Origin: Clostridiales bacterium
Lineage (GTDB): Bacteria; Bacillota; Clostridia; Lachnospirales; Anaerotignaceae
Direction: 5' to 3'
DNA length: 11,626 nucleotides
Assembly: GCA_021202325.1 (NCBI GenBank)
Contig: JAJQDF010000060.1
Coordinates: 1 to 11,626 of the forward strand
The notes beneath the pieces are model-generated. The model searched no databases. It was not told the DNA's origin and saw nothing but the letters and a program-made list of their open reading frames with translations. Numbering within the stretch: the first letter of the stretch is position 1; every line of letters begins with the position of its first letter. Of the stretch, positions 1-7,488 are shown piece by piece. The position numbers and the translations under genes are program-made.

Positions 1-9
1 AGAAATGAG

Positions 10-38
10 TTGACAATTATGTTACAAATTCGTAAAAT
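10..38 (+). promoter_or_regulatory. Predicted sigma-A-type promoter upstream of the surface-protein gene
   Basis: A perfect -35 hexamer TTGACA (10-15) is followed by a 17-base spacer and the -10 hexamer TAAAAT (33-38, five of six consensus bases). Transcription would start near 45. A second TTGACA lies at 40-45 but has no good -10 at the right distance. The transcript would run straight into the hairpin at 103-146 before reaching the gene at 200. Confidence 0.6.
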
Positions 39-102
39 CTTGACAGACAGACAGATAAGTCCGTCTTTTTGTGCTGTAATAAAGATAAAGTAGTAATACA
101 AG

Positions 103-146
103 GCGTGTTTCCGCTTTGGCTTAGCCATTGACGGGACACGCTTTTT
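103..146 (+). terminator. Intrinsic terminator or attenuator hairpin in the 5' leader
   Basis: GCGTGT (103-108) pairs with ACACGC (136-141). The stem extends inward by two G-U pairs and a C-G pair, and a small inner hairpin (TGGC/GCCA) sits in the loop. Five T residues follow (142-146). It is a standard Rho-independent terminator shape. It lies between the promoter at 10-38 and the start codon at 200, so it ends either a short RNA or a leader whose read-through is controlled. I recognise no known riboswitch aptamer in the roughly 60 bases before it. Confidence 0.6.
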
Positions 147-199
147 CTATTTGCAGAGAAATTTGTTAAATAAGACTAAAAATGGAGGGAAAGAGGGAT

Positions 200-1585
200 A
201 TGAAAGTAAAGAAAAAATTATTGAGTCTGCTCATTGCGGCGGTTATGCTTATCGGTATGCTGCCAATGGGAGCGGTAACGGTAATGGCAGATGACGGTGT
301 TAATTACCTATACTATGATAACGGAAGTTTTGAAACTGGAACTAAATATAGCGGTGAATATACTGTAGTCAAAGACTCTTCGACAACGGTTACATGGAAT
401 GCTGGTTGGTATGTTGTCAAAGACACAGTGACAATATCAGGTCGTATTACTGTGAATGGCGCAGTTTATTTAATTTTGGCAGATGGCAGTAGCCTTACCG
501 CCAGCAGTGGCATTACCGTTAGTGGCACTTCCAATTCGCTGACTATCTACGGACAGGAAAATAACTCTGGCAAGCTTACAGCTAATGAAAGCAACAATAG
601 TGCCGGAATTGGTGGTACAAGTGGCACTTCTGGCAACAATATAACAATCAACGGCGGAATTATTACAGCTACTGGTAACTGGGGCGCTGGTATTGGCGGT
701 GGTTTAGGTGCTGCCGGTAGCAATATCACTATTAACGGCGGTACGGTAACAGCTACCAGTGTTGATGGTGGTGCCGGTATAGGTGGATGTAATAGTTATG
801 GTAGCAATATCACAATCAACGGTGGTACTGTAATTGCTAATGGTAGTGGCGGTAGTGCTGGTATTGGTGGCAGTAGGAATAGTAGTGGTAATGGTTATGC
901 TGAAAATATTAAAATCACAGGTGGAACAGTCAAAGCAACCGGCGGCTCTGGTGGTGGAGCTGGCATAGGTGGTGGTTCGTATAGATCTGGCAAAAATATC
1001 ACGATTGAAGGCGGTACGGTAGAAGCTACTGGTGGTGGTGATGGTAACAATGGCGGTGCAGGTATTGGCGGTGGCGTCTATTCTAATGCTAGTAGTTCTG
1101 TTGAGATTAGTAGTGGTTATATAACAGCTATAGGTGGTACTACAAGCACAAATGCTATAGGAAACGGCAGTAGTTCTAGCTATAGTAGTACTATTACTAT
1201 CACCGGCGGATATTACGCCGATACAGAAGCAACCGTAGGTACAAGTACTGAGGGTGGCGAAGTATATGATGTTACGGTTGCTAGTGGCTATTCTGTTTGC
1301 AATAATACAGAGGATGCGAGCAAAGCTGATTATCCTTATGTTGTATTAGACTCAGCTAATACAGTTACAATAAAATGGATGGATGATGATACTGTAATAG
1401 ATACACAAGTAGTTAAGACGGGCAGTACTATAACTGAACATGCTGCTTATAATAAAGCTGATGATGATACATATAGCTATACTTTCACCGGTTGGACACC
1501 AACATTTTCATCAACAGCAAGTGCAGATGCTACTTACACTGCACAATATACCGGCGGAGACAGCCACAGCGGAAACCGGCTATGA
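200..1585 (+). CDS. Secreted surface protein, N-terminal part (AGIGG-repeat and InlB-like domain), broken by a frameshift
   Basis: The chosen start is ATG 200, which gives a clean signal peptide: MKVKKK, a hydrophobic core, and cleavage after VMA (residue 30). GGAGGG at 184-189 lies 10 bases upstream; an in-frame ATG at 182 would place that ribosome site inside the gene. After a beta-rich lead-in (WYVVKDTVTI, LTIYGQ) come about seven glycine-rich repeats of the type AGIGGG..SNITINGGTVTATG, a pattern I know from clostridial surface proteins with predicted beta-helix folds and sometimes a carbohydrate-binding label. An InlB/Listeria-Bacteroides-type repeat follows (about 1362-1552, ending FTGW...YTAQYT). 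The frame then runs into a stop at 1583-1585, while the protein evidently continues in the +1 frame to 3590. This fragment alone has no wall anchor. The role (adhesion or glycan binding) is inferred from family resemblance only. Confidence 0.8.
   Translation: MKVKKKLLSLLIAAVMLIGMLPMGAVTVMADDGVNYLYYDNGSFETGTKYSGEYTVVKDSSTTVTWNAGWYVVKDTVTISGRITVNGAVYLILADGSSLTASSGITVSGTSNSLTIYGQENNSGKLTANESNNSAGIGGTSGTSGNNITINGGIITATGNWGAGIGGGLGAAGSNITINGGTVTATSVDGGAGIGGCNSYGSNITINGGTVIANGSGGSAGIGGSRNSSGNGYAENIKITGGTVKATGGSGGGAGIGGGSYRSGKNITIEGGTVEATGGGDGNNGGAGIGGGVYSNASSSVEISSGYITAIGGTTSTNAIGNGSSSSYSSTITITGGYYADTEATVGTSTEGGEVYDVTVASGYSVCNNTEDASKADYPYVVLDSANTVTIKWMDDDTVIDTQVVKTGSTITEHAAYNKADDDTYSYTFTGWTPTFSSTASADATYTAQYTGGDSHSGNRL
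598..1240 (+). repeat. About seven tandem glycine-rich coding repeats (AGIGG / ITINGGTVTATG)
   Basis: The translated unit is roughly 25-33 residues: AGIGG, a variable glycine/serine loop, (S)NITI(N/T)GGTV, then ATGG. AGIGG occurs six times, and a seventh, divergent unit reads NAIGNG. At DNA level the units are imperfect but share blocks such as AATATCAC and GGCGGTAC, enough to allow slippage, recombination or assembly collapse. The last two units are the most divergent, as is usual at the edge of a solenoid. Confidence 0.8.
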
Positions 1586-3590
1586 GATTAGCACGGATGA
1601 TAACACTTGGTACAGTGATACTTCTATTGCTATAACTCCCGGTGGTACGCTTTATGTGCGTAGGGCGGAGACCACAGGCAGTGATCCAGTTAGTGAGAGT
1701 GAGGCAACAAAAAATACACTTGCTTCTCGTCCTAATGCGCCGACATTAACAATCGATAACGAAAACGAGAGCGTGACAATTTCAAGTGATTATTATTACA
1801 ATACCAGCAGCAGTGACTACACTGATAATGGCTGGGTACAGGGCACAGAAGCGGCTGTAACAGTTGATGCTGAAGCTAGCATTTATATCTACACAGCGGC
1901 TACTGATAGCACTTTCAAGAGTGAAGTGCAGACATTGACTGCACCAAGCCGTGCTACAGAGCCCAGTGTGACAATTGACTATACTGAAGAGAAGCTGAGT
2001 ACTTCAACGGATATGGAATACTACTACGGTTCGGGATGGGTTACTTGTACTGCAGATATGGATGCAACTGCCTTTGGTTGGGACGGCACATCGGCAGTTA
2101 CGGTACTATTCCGTACAGCAGCCACTAACAGTAATTACGCAAGTGAAGCAATAAGTGTGGAGATTCCGGTACGGCCTTCTGTACCCGATGGCGTAGTAGG
2201 CGTGAATGAGCAGTGGTTAGATGAGGCAGACGGACAGATAACAAATGTATCAACAGAAATGGAGTATCAGGCTGACGGTGATACAGATTGGACAGCTTGC
2301 ATCGGTACAACAATTGAAGATTTAGCGGTAGGGGACTATTATGTACGTTATGCGGCGACTGAAAGTGCTTTTGCAGGTAATTTGTTAAAAGTTACCATTG
2401 CAAGCGGAAAAGAACGTACATATACGCTGACAGTTACTGCTCCCGGCTTTGAGACAGCCGTTGACGGTTATGCTCAGCCGGATGCAGAAAGCATAAAAAT
2501 TACAAACAGCGGAAACAGTGATGCGACTATTGAAAGTGTTAAGGTTGATTATGAAGATGATTTTACCATAGGCGGCAGTGGTGATACTGTGCCGACAGGT
2601 GGTTCTATCGATACTTGGACAATTCAGCCGGCAGAAGGGCTCTCCATTGGTACACATACTGCAACTATCACGGTGACATACAATGAAGACGCTAAAGCTG
2701 AAGCAACGGTTACATTTATTGTTGTTGCTAAGACATACACCTTGACGGTTGATTTGGACGGTGGAAGCGGCGACACAGACGGCGGAGTATATGAAGAGGG
2801 TACAGAAATTGATATAGATGCCGGTTCAAGGTCGAATTACACATTCACCGGCTGGACTTCCTCCGACGGCGGAACATTCGGCGATGCTTCCAGTGCAAGC
2901 ACGACATTCATAATGCCGGCTTCCGATACGACAATTACGGCAAACTGGCAGAAGAAAAGCAGCAGTTCTTCCGGCGGTTCGTCACACTCTTTAGAGCAGG
3001 TAATAAGCTCTAGTTCTAGTGACGATTCCGACGATGATGAGGATACGGCTACAGATACCACGACAGATGCGACAGATGTTACAGATACAACAGTGGATAC
3101 TACCACGACTGACACAACGGCGGACACACCGGTTATCGGCTCAGGCGATGCAGCCGGCACGGATGTTTCTGACGACGCCGTATTCATCGATGTCAGCACT
3201 TCTGATCCCTACTATGATGCCGTTATGACGGCCTACGAAAATGGCTTGATGGTCGGCATTGGCGATAGGCTTTTTGCTCCGGATATGCATTTGACAAGGG
3301 CTATGGCCGCCCAGGTTATTTGGAATATGGCTGGTACACCGGGAGCCAATGACGTTGCGCCTTTCCTCGATGTAACCAGCGACACATGGTATGCCGAGGC
3401 GGTGGCATGGTGCTACGAAAACGGCATAGTTGTGGGCTATGACGACATTACATACGGCCCGGATGACTATTTGACCGAGGAACAGTTTGAGAGAATGTTG
3501 GACATATATAAAGGCTTGAATCCGGCGGACTATACGGGTATTTCGGACAATGCGACGAGGAGTTGGGTAGCTACAAAGATCACAGAATAA
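1551..3590 (+). CDS. C-terminal part of the SLH-anchored surface protein (out of frame with its N-terminal part)
   Basis: This reading frame has no credible start or ribosome site at its 5' end and continues the gene begun at 200. Joined by a +1 shift the product would be about 1129 residues. In order it holds a partial beta-sandwich module (GYEIST...LYVRRAET), three fuller modules of about 75-85 residues with the recurring pattern (P..P)...STxMEYY..W....YVRxAAT (to about 2405), an Ig- or BACON-like domain (about 2415-2725), a divergent InlB B-type repeat (about 2730-2955, FTGW...TITANW), a Ser/Asp/Thr-rich linker, and SLH domains. SLH1 starts at 3183 (FIDVS...) and SLH2 at 3363 (FLDVT...). 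A third SLH survives only as its end (DNATRSWVATKI). SLH domains bind pyruvylated secondary wall polymers, so the mature protein would sit on the cell surface. The gene may be intact in the living organism if the shift is an assembly error. Confidence 0.8.
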   Translation, partial: PAETATAETGYEISTDDNTWYSDTSIAITPGGTLYVRRAETTGSDPVSESEATKNTLASRPNAPTLTIDNENESVTISSDYYYNTSSSDYTDNGWVQGTEAAVTVDAEASIYIYTAATDSTFKSEVQTLTAPSRATEPSVTIDYTEEKLSTSTDMEYYYGSGWVTCTADMDATAFGWDGTSAVTVLFRTAATNSNYASEAISVEIPVRPSVPDGVVGVNEQWLDEADGQITNVSTEMEYQADGDTDWTACIGTTIEDLAVGDYYVRYAATESAFAGNLLKVTIASGKERTYTLTVTAPGFETAVDGYAQPDAESIKITNSGNSDATIESVKVDYEDDFTIGGSGDTVPTGGSIDTWTIQPAEGLSIGTHTATITVTYNEDAKAEATVTFIVVAKTYTLTVDLDGGSGDTDGGVYEEGTEIDIDAGSRSNYTFTGWTSSDGGTFGDASSASTTFIMPASDTTITANWQKKSSSSSGGSSHSLEQVISSSSSDDSDDDEDTATDTTTDATDVTDTTVDTTTTDTTADTPVIGSGDAAGTDVSDDAVFIDVSTSDPYYDAVMTAYENGLMVGIGDRLFAPDMHLTRAMAAQVIWNMAGTPGANDVAPFLDVTSDTWYAEAVAWCYENGIVVGYDDITYGPDDYLTEEQFERMLDIYKGLNPADYTGISDNATRSWVATKITE
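2956..3180 (+). repeat. Low-complexity linker: serine block, then acidic Asp/Thr-rich stretch
   Basis: The translated linker goes from SSSSSGGSS through SSSSSDDSDDDED into imperfect TDT/TTD repeats before the first SLH domain. The DNA is built of degenerate ACAGAT / GACACA-like hexamers (about 3050-3130). Such linkers act as flexible spacers between displayed domains and the SLH anchor. No catalytic motif is visible. Confidence 0.7.
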
Positions 3591-3657
3591 ACGATATAGA
3601 ATTAATGTTTTCACCGAGGAATATACTTTTATAAAGATATTTTCCGGGTGATACATA

Positions 3658-4446
3658 TTGATTATTCACACATTTAAATTTTCGAAACGCAAGGCAATAA
3701 CGGCTGCTGTGCTTGTTTTGTTTGCGGCGGCGGCTCTTAAGGCAGCTTCCCCTGCGGCAAAATCGGTTTTTTCGGCAGCCGTTGCCAAAACCGAACGGCT
3801 TCTGCCGATATACTGCGTTGAAACCGACAAGCCGCAGATTGCCATAAGTTTTGATGCGGCATGGGGAGCGGACGACACGGATAAGCTGCTTGAAATACTG
3901 GATGAATACGATGTAAAGACGACATTTTTCATGTGCGGCTATTGGGTGGATAAATATCCCGACGAGGTAAAAAAGATAGCCGAGGCCGGCCATGACATCG
4001 GCAATCATTCGGCCACCCATCCCCATATGAGCCAGCTTACCAAGGAACAAATAATAGAGGAGCTGACCACCGCCGGGGATAAGGTCAAGGAGCTGACCGG
4101 CATTGAAATGGAGCTGTTCCGTGCGCCATTCGGCGAGTATACTAACGATGTTATTTCTGCGGCGGAGGAATGCGGCTACTACACGATACAGTGGGACATT
4201 GACAGCCTGGATTGGAAGGAATACGGCACGGAGGCGGAGATTGAGCAGGTGCTGAACCATAAGCATTTGGGCAACGGCTCGATAATACTTTTCCACAATG
4301 ATGCGAAATATACACCTGAGGCGCTGGGAACGATAATTGAGGGGCTGCAGGATAAGGGCTATGAGATTGTGCCGGTATCGGAGCTAATAATTCGTGAAAA
4401 CTACACAATAAATAATGAGGGACGGCAGATTGCTGATGCCGCCTGA
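3658..4446 (+). CDS. PdaB-like polysaccharide deacetylase (CE4 NodB domain), TTG start
   Basis: A predicted membrane-anchored or exported deacetylase of 262 residues that would remove acetyl groups from peptidoglycan or another N-acetylated glycan outside the membrane. The start is TTG 3658: GGTGAT at 3647-3652 gives a 5-base gap, and translation opens with basic residues and an Ala/Val-rich membrane segment (about 13-30). The NodB motifs are all present: FDAAWGADD at 65-73 (motif 1), HDIGNHSATH at 112-121 with metal-ligand candidates H117 and H121 (motif 2), RAPFGEYT at 155-162 (motif 3), DIDSLDW at 180-186 (motif 4) and LFHND at 211-215 (motif 5). Motif 1 lacks the second Asp of the classic TFDDG; FDAAWG-type versions are typical of sporulation-associated PdaB relatives. 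The gene lies 67 bases after the SLH protein with no terminator between, so they may be cotranscribed, and a terminator follows it. Substrate and a sporulation role are inferred. Confidence 0.9.
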   Translation: MIIHTFKFSKRKAITAAVLVLFAAAALKAASPAAKSVFSAAVAKTERLLPIYCVETDKPQIAISFDAAWGADDTDKLLEILDEYDVKTTFFMCGYWVDKYPDEVKKIAEAGHDIGNHSATHPHMSQLTKEQIIEELTTAGDKVKELTGIEMELFRAPFGEYTNDVISAAEECGYYTIQWDIDSLDWKEYGTEAEIEQVLNHKHLGNGSIILFHNDAKYTPEALGTIIEGLQDKGYEIVPVSELIIRENYTINNEGRQIADAA

Positions 4447-4453
4447 AAACATG

Positions 4454-4480
4454 GCCGGGGAGATTCTCCGGCTTTATAAT
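4454..4480 (+). terminator. Rho-independent terminator after the deacetylase gene
   Basis: GCCGGGGA (4454-4461) pairs with TCTCCGGC (4465-4472) through one G-U pair, with a GAT loop. The following tract TTTATAAT is only moderately T-rich, though more T-rich sequence follows. It starts eight bases after the TGA at 4444-4446. Confidence 0.7.
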
Positions 4481-4563
4481 GCTGTTTTGCTATTTATTTT
4501 GTAACAATTTCTTAAGATTTGCTTAATATTTTTACATAAAGAGCCATAATCTGCTATTAGGCT

Positions 4564-4592
4564 TTGCATTTTTCTGTATTTTGTATTACAAT
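4564..4592 (+). promoter_or_regulatory. Possible promoter for the spoIID-like gene and queA
   Basis: A -10-like TACAAT (4587-4592, five of six consensus bases) is preceded at 17 bases by a weak -35, TTGCAT (4564-4569). It lies in the 190-base AT-rich gap between the terminator at 4454 and the start at 4640. The -35 is poor, so this is a tentative call. A sporulation sigma factor could recognise a different site here. Confidence 0.3.
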
Positions 4593-4639
4593 TAAGTTCA
4601 GCATTATTAAATCGAAAACGATACGAAAGGGTGAATCAT

Positions 4640-6292
4640 GTGAAAAGGATGAAAAAGCTTTTAGCTGCATTTCTCAGTGCGACTGTTATTTTTTCAGGAA
4701 TGGGCACGACTGCTTTTGCCGCCACGGAAATTCCCGATTATATAAGAGTAGGACTGAGGTCAAACTATGAAGAAAAAGACTCCATTTCGATAGAATCAAC
4801 AAATATAAAGCTTGTCAGAAGTGACGACGGAGTTACGAGTCCGCTTTTGAATGAAACCATGGCTGAATTTAGCTCGAGCAGCGGATTCAATGTGAGGGTT
4901 GGGCTTAGCTATCAGGTAGCAATTCCGATAAGTGTCAGTACCTTTGCCGATGCGAGTGCCGCCGCATCTCTTTACATATCCAATGGATATTCTTCTGCTG
5001 TGGCCGGCTATTACAAAAATAACTGGGCTGTATTGATATACGGCTATTCGGATTGGTCGTCTGCATCCAGTGCGGCATCATCCCTTGGTGGCACTGCGCT
5101 TTCACCGACTGATGTTACTATTTTGAATATTGACGGTTCGCCGATACTGCTTATGGCCGAGTCGGACAACTATTTTATGGGAACGGGAGACACGCCTGTC
5201 GTTGATTTGGGCGCCAGATCCTATAGAGGAATAATTGACTTTATGAATAATGGTGACGGCACAATCACCGCTGTAAATGTCATTGATGTTGAGGAATATC
5301 TCTACGGCGTTGTGCCTTCGGAGATTCCGTCAACCTACGAGTATGAGTCCATAAAGGCGCAGGCTTGTGCGGCCAGAACATATGCATTGTATAAGTGGAA
5401 TTTAGATTCGGATATTGGCTATGATATATGCGACACAACCCATTGCCAGGCCTATATGGGATACGATTATGAAAGTACGATAACAACCCAGGCGGTTATC
5501 GACACCGCCGGCGAGCTTATATATTATAACGGAAGTCCGATAGAGGCGCTGTTCTTCTCGTCCAGCGGCGGCTATACCGAGGATGCAGAAAACGTATGGG
5601 GCACTAATGTGCCTTATCTCAAGGCTGTTGACGATAGTCAGGAGATAAACTGCCCGACATGGACAAGGACAATTACGCTGTCTGACCTTAACACAATAAT
5701 TGCCGCCGAAGGATATTCCATAGGCTCTGCCACGGGAATGAGGATAACCATAGACAATACAACCAGCCGAGTGCAGATGGTTGAGATAATTGGCACAAGC
5801 GGAACCCAGCAGATAACCCTGGAGGAATGCCGAACTGTTTTCAGCGCCTTAGGAAGCTCTTTCAGCAGCAGGCACTATACAATAACAAACGGTACGGTTG
5901 AAAGCTCCGACGGTGAAGTCAGCTATACTGTAAATGCCAATCTAGGAACTTTTGTTTCCGAGCCCTTGGAGGACTTTGTGAAGGGCAGTGACTATGTTAT
6001 CGGTGCGGACTGCGCTGTTGTATATTCCACATCATCGGGCACAAAAGCCTACGGCTATGACGGCGAGGAAATAGATTTGTCTAGAATTAGCGATTTGGAG
6101 AAATATCTTACTGTCAGCTCTTCTACAGGAACAACCGTTATCTCATCCAGCGGCTCAACTATTAACATTTCAGGTTACGGCGTAGGCCATGGTGTGGGCA
6201 TGAGCCAGATGGGTGCCAACGGAATGGCACAAAACGGAGCCGACTATAAAGAAATATTGGAGCACTACTATACGGGCTGTATGGTAGAGTAA
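4640..6292 (+). CDS. Secreted SpoIID/LytB-domain protein (predicted lytic transglycosylase) with a SPOR-like region
   Basis: A predicted exported peptidoglycan-cleaving enzyme of the SpoIID family, 550 residues from GTG 4640. That start is preferred because AAAGG at 4626-4630 lies 9 bases upstream and it leads into a signal peptide ([11 protein letters not shown]...AFAA). GTG 4631 would overlap the ribosome site. Residues about 95-155 look like a SPOR domain ([17 protein letters not shown]...[13 protein letters not shown]), the fold that binds denuded glycan strands. The SpoIID core follows: [14 protein letters not shown] with the likely catalytic Glu at 228, then [13 protein letters not shown], a CDTTHC cluster (264-269) resembling the zinc-binding site of clostridial SpoIID, and [16 protein letters not shown]. 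The C-terminus carries the family signature [19 protein letters not shown]. In sporulation SpoIID remodels septal peptidoglycan during engulfment. The extra N-terminal region and length suggest a LytB-like or vegetative paralogue rather than the spoIID of the spoIID-M-Q set, so I give no symbol. queA follows after 13 bases. Confidence 0.88.
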   Translation: MKRMKKLLAAFLSATVIFSGMGTTAFAATEIPDYIRVGLRSNYEEKDSISIESTNIKLVRSDDGVTSPLLNETMAEFSSSSGFNVRVGLSYQVAIPISVSTFADASAAASLYISNGYSSAVAGYYKNNWAVLIYGYSDWSSASSAASSLGGTALSPTDVTILNIDGSPILLMAESDNYFMGTGDTPVVDLGARSYRGIIDFMNNGDGTITAVNVIDVEEYLYGVVPSEIPSTYEYESIKAQACAARTYALYKWNLDSDIGYDICDTTHCQAYMGYDYESTITTQAVIDTAGELIYYNGSPIEALFFSSSGGYTEDAENVWGTNVPYLKAVDDSQEINCPTWTRTITLSDLNTIIAAEGYSIGSATGMRITIDNTTSRVQMVEIIGTSGTQQITLEECRTVFSALGSSFSSRHYTITNGTVESSDGEVSYTVNANLGTFVSEPLEDFVKGSDYVIGADCAVVYSTSSGTKAYGYDGEEIDLSRISDLEKYLTVSSSTGTTVISSSGSTINISGYGVGHGVGMSQMGANGMAQNGADYKEILEHYYTGCMVE

Positions 6293-6305
6293 TTGGAGAT
6301 ACATT

Positions 6306-7358
6306 ATGAAAACAAGTGATTTTTATTATGACCTTCCCGAAGAATTGATTGCGCAGGAGCCCCTAAAGGATCGTTCGGCCTCAAGACTTCTTGTGCTTGA
6401 TAAGGAAACCGGGAAAATTGAGCATAAAATATTTAAGGACATAACCCAATATTTATATAAGGGCGACTGCCTTGTCATAAACGATACAAAGGTTATGCCG
6501 GCAAGGCTCATAGGCGCAAGAAAAAATACCGGCGCCAGAGTGGAGATACTGCTTCTTGTCAGAAAGGATATGGACACATGGGAGGTGCTGACGTACCCCG
6601 GTAAAAAGGCCAAGCCAGGCGACAGGATAGTATTCGGCGATGGCAGGCTTGAAGCCGAGATTTTGGAAGTTATTGAAGGCGGAAACAGAATTGTTAAGTT
6701 TCATTATGAGGGCGTTTTTGAAAACATTCTCGACGAGCTTGGCGAAATGCCGATTCCTCCTTATATAACCCACAAGCTGGAGGACAAAAACAGGTATCAG
6801 ACTGTATATGCGGAGCATGAGGGCTCCGCAGCAGCGCCCACAGCAGGACTGCATTTCACAAAGGAGCTTTTGGAGGAAATAAAAGATATGGGTGTAGAGA
6901 TAGTCCATGTAACACTGCACGTTGGCCTTGGCACATTCCGCCCGGTTAAGGTGGAGGATGTCACGAACCACGAAATGCATTCGGAATACTACATTGTGGA
7001 GCAGGCCGAAGCTGATAAGATTAATAATGCCAGAAAAAACGGCGGAAGAATAATTGCAGTCGGCACAACAAGTACAAGAACCTTGGAATCTGTGGCCGAT
7101 GAAGACGGCATAATCCACGCACAAAGCGGCTGGACAAAAATATTTATTTATCCCGGATATAAATTTAAGGCTATCGACTGCCTTATAACGAATTTCCACC
7201 TGCCGGAGTCAACGCTCATAATGCTTGTTGCTGCCCTTGTGGGAAAGGATACAATACTTAATACCTATAAAATCGCCGTTGAGGAGAAATATAGATTCTT
7301 TTCTTTTGGTGATTGTATGTTTGTGGGATGTCATCATAAATCTAAAGACCAAAAGTGA
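6306..7358 (+). CDS. queA: S-adenosylmethionine:tRNA ribosyltransferase-isomerase
   Basis: QueA transfers and isomerises the ribosyl group of SAM onto preQ1-modified tRNA (wobble position 34 of GUN-anticodon tRNAs), giving epoxyqueuosine in the cytoplasm. The protein is 350 residues, normal for the family. ATG 6306 has GGAG at 6295-6298, seven bases upstream. Family blocks are intact: [10 protein letters not shown] (22-31), [10 protein letters not shown] (59-68), EMPIPPYI (147-154), RYQTVYA (163-169), [12 protein letters not shown] (173-184), HVGLGTF (205-211), [10 protein letters not shown] (253-262) and NFHLPESTL (296-304). The usual ending [10 protein letters not shown] reads [10 protein letters not shown] here and carries a Cys/His/Lys tail ([11 protein letters not shown]). 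It sits 13 bases after the SpoIID-like gene and is probably cotranscribed with it. The usual partner tgt does not follow; a terminator does. Confidence 0.97.
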   Translation: MKTSDFYYDLPEELIAQEPLKDRSASRLLVLDKETGKIEHKIFKDITQYLYKGDCLVINDTKVMPARLIGARKNTGARVEILLLVRKDMDTWEVLTYPGKKAKPGDRIVFGDGRLEAEILEVIEGGNRIVKFHYEGVFENILDELGEMPIPPYITHKLEDKNRYQTVYAEHEGSAAAPTAGLHFTKELLEEIKDMGVEIVHVTLHVGLGTFRPVKVEDVTNHEMHSEYYIVEQAEADKINNARKNGGRIIAVGTTSTRTLESVADEDGIIHAQSGWTKIFIYPGYKFKAIDCLITNFHLPESTLIMLVAALVGKDTILNTYKIAVEEKYRFFSFGDCMFVGCHHKSKDQK

Positions 7359-7362
7359 TGTG

Positions 7363-7396
7363 AAAGCTCTGAAATCAAGCGGTTTCAGAGTTTTTC
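7363..7396 (+). terminator. Rho-independent terminator after queA
   Basis: CTCTGAAA (7367-7374) pairs perfectly with TTTCAGAG (7383-7390). The stem is extended outward by A-T/G-U pairs, has an 8-base loop and ends in a TTTTT tract (7391-7395). It begins five bases after the queA stop codon. Confidence 0.85.
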
Positions 7397-7404
7397 GGCT
7401 TATT

Positions 7405-7423
7405 AAATTATTTTCAATAATTT
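7405..7423. repeat. Perfect 8-bp AT inverted repeat downstream of queA
   Basis: AAATTATT (7405-7412) and AATAATTT (7416-7423) are exact reverse complements around a TTC loop. T-runs follow at about 7430-7447. It could be a weak secondary terminator or simply AT-rich spacer. Confidence 0.45.
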
Positions 7424-7488
7424 GCGCATTTTTTAGCTTTTTTAAGAAAATTGAGGTCAAATGGCCATATTTTTAACAAAAGTTTGAG

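Noticed and set aside
45..146. Cyclic-di-GMP or other named riboswitch in the leader of the surface gene
   Set aside because: None of the conserved aptamer cores I know could be found; only a generic terminator hairpin is supported.
598..1240. CRISPR-like repeat array
   Set aside because: The repeats are in frame, imperfect and translate to a glycine-rich AGIGG motif. There are no identical direct repeats with unique spacers of constant size.
1551..1590. Programmed ribosomal frameshift joining the two parts of the surface protein
   Set aside because: No slippery heptamer, no Shine-Dalgarno-like stimulator and no strong downstream hairpin are evident. A deletion or assembly error fits the missing part of the module better.
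1440..1656. Independent start codon (ATG 1440 or GTG 1656) for the downstream part of the surface protein
   Set aside because: ATG 1440 would begin with over 100 bases of out-of-frame sequence inside the InlB-like repeat and has no ribosome site. GTG 1656 lies inside a domain. Neither is followed by a signal peptide.
3580..4296. Long antisense open frame (238 codons) opposite the deacetylase gene
   Set aside because: It is a shadow of the + strand gene: no family motifs, no ribosome site, and the + strand carries all five NodB motifs.
6453..7199. Long antisense open frame (248 codons) opposite queA
   Set aside because: The + strand is an unmistakable full-length QueA; the antisense frame reads as low-information Cys/Tyr/Phe-rich sequence.
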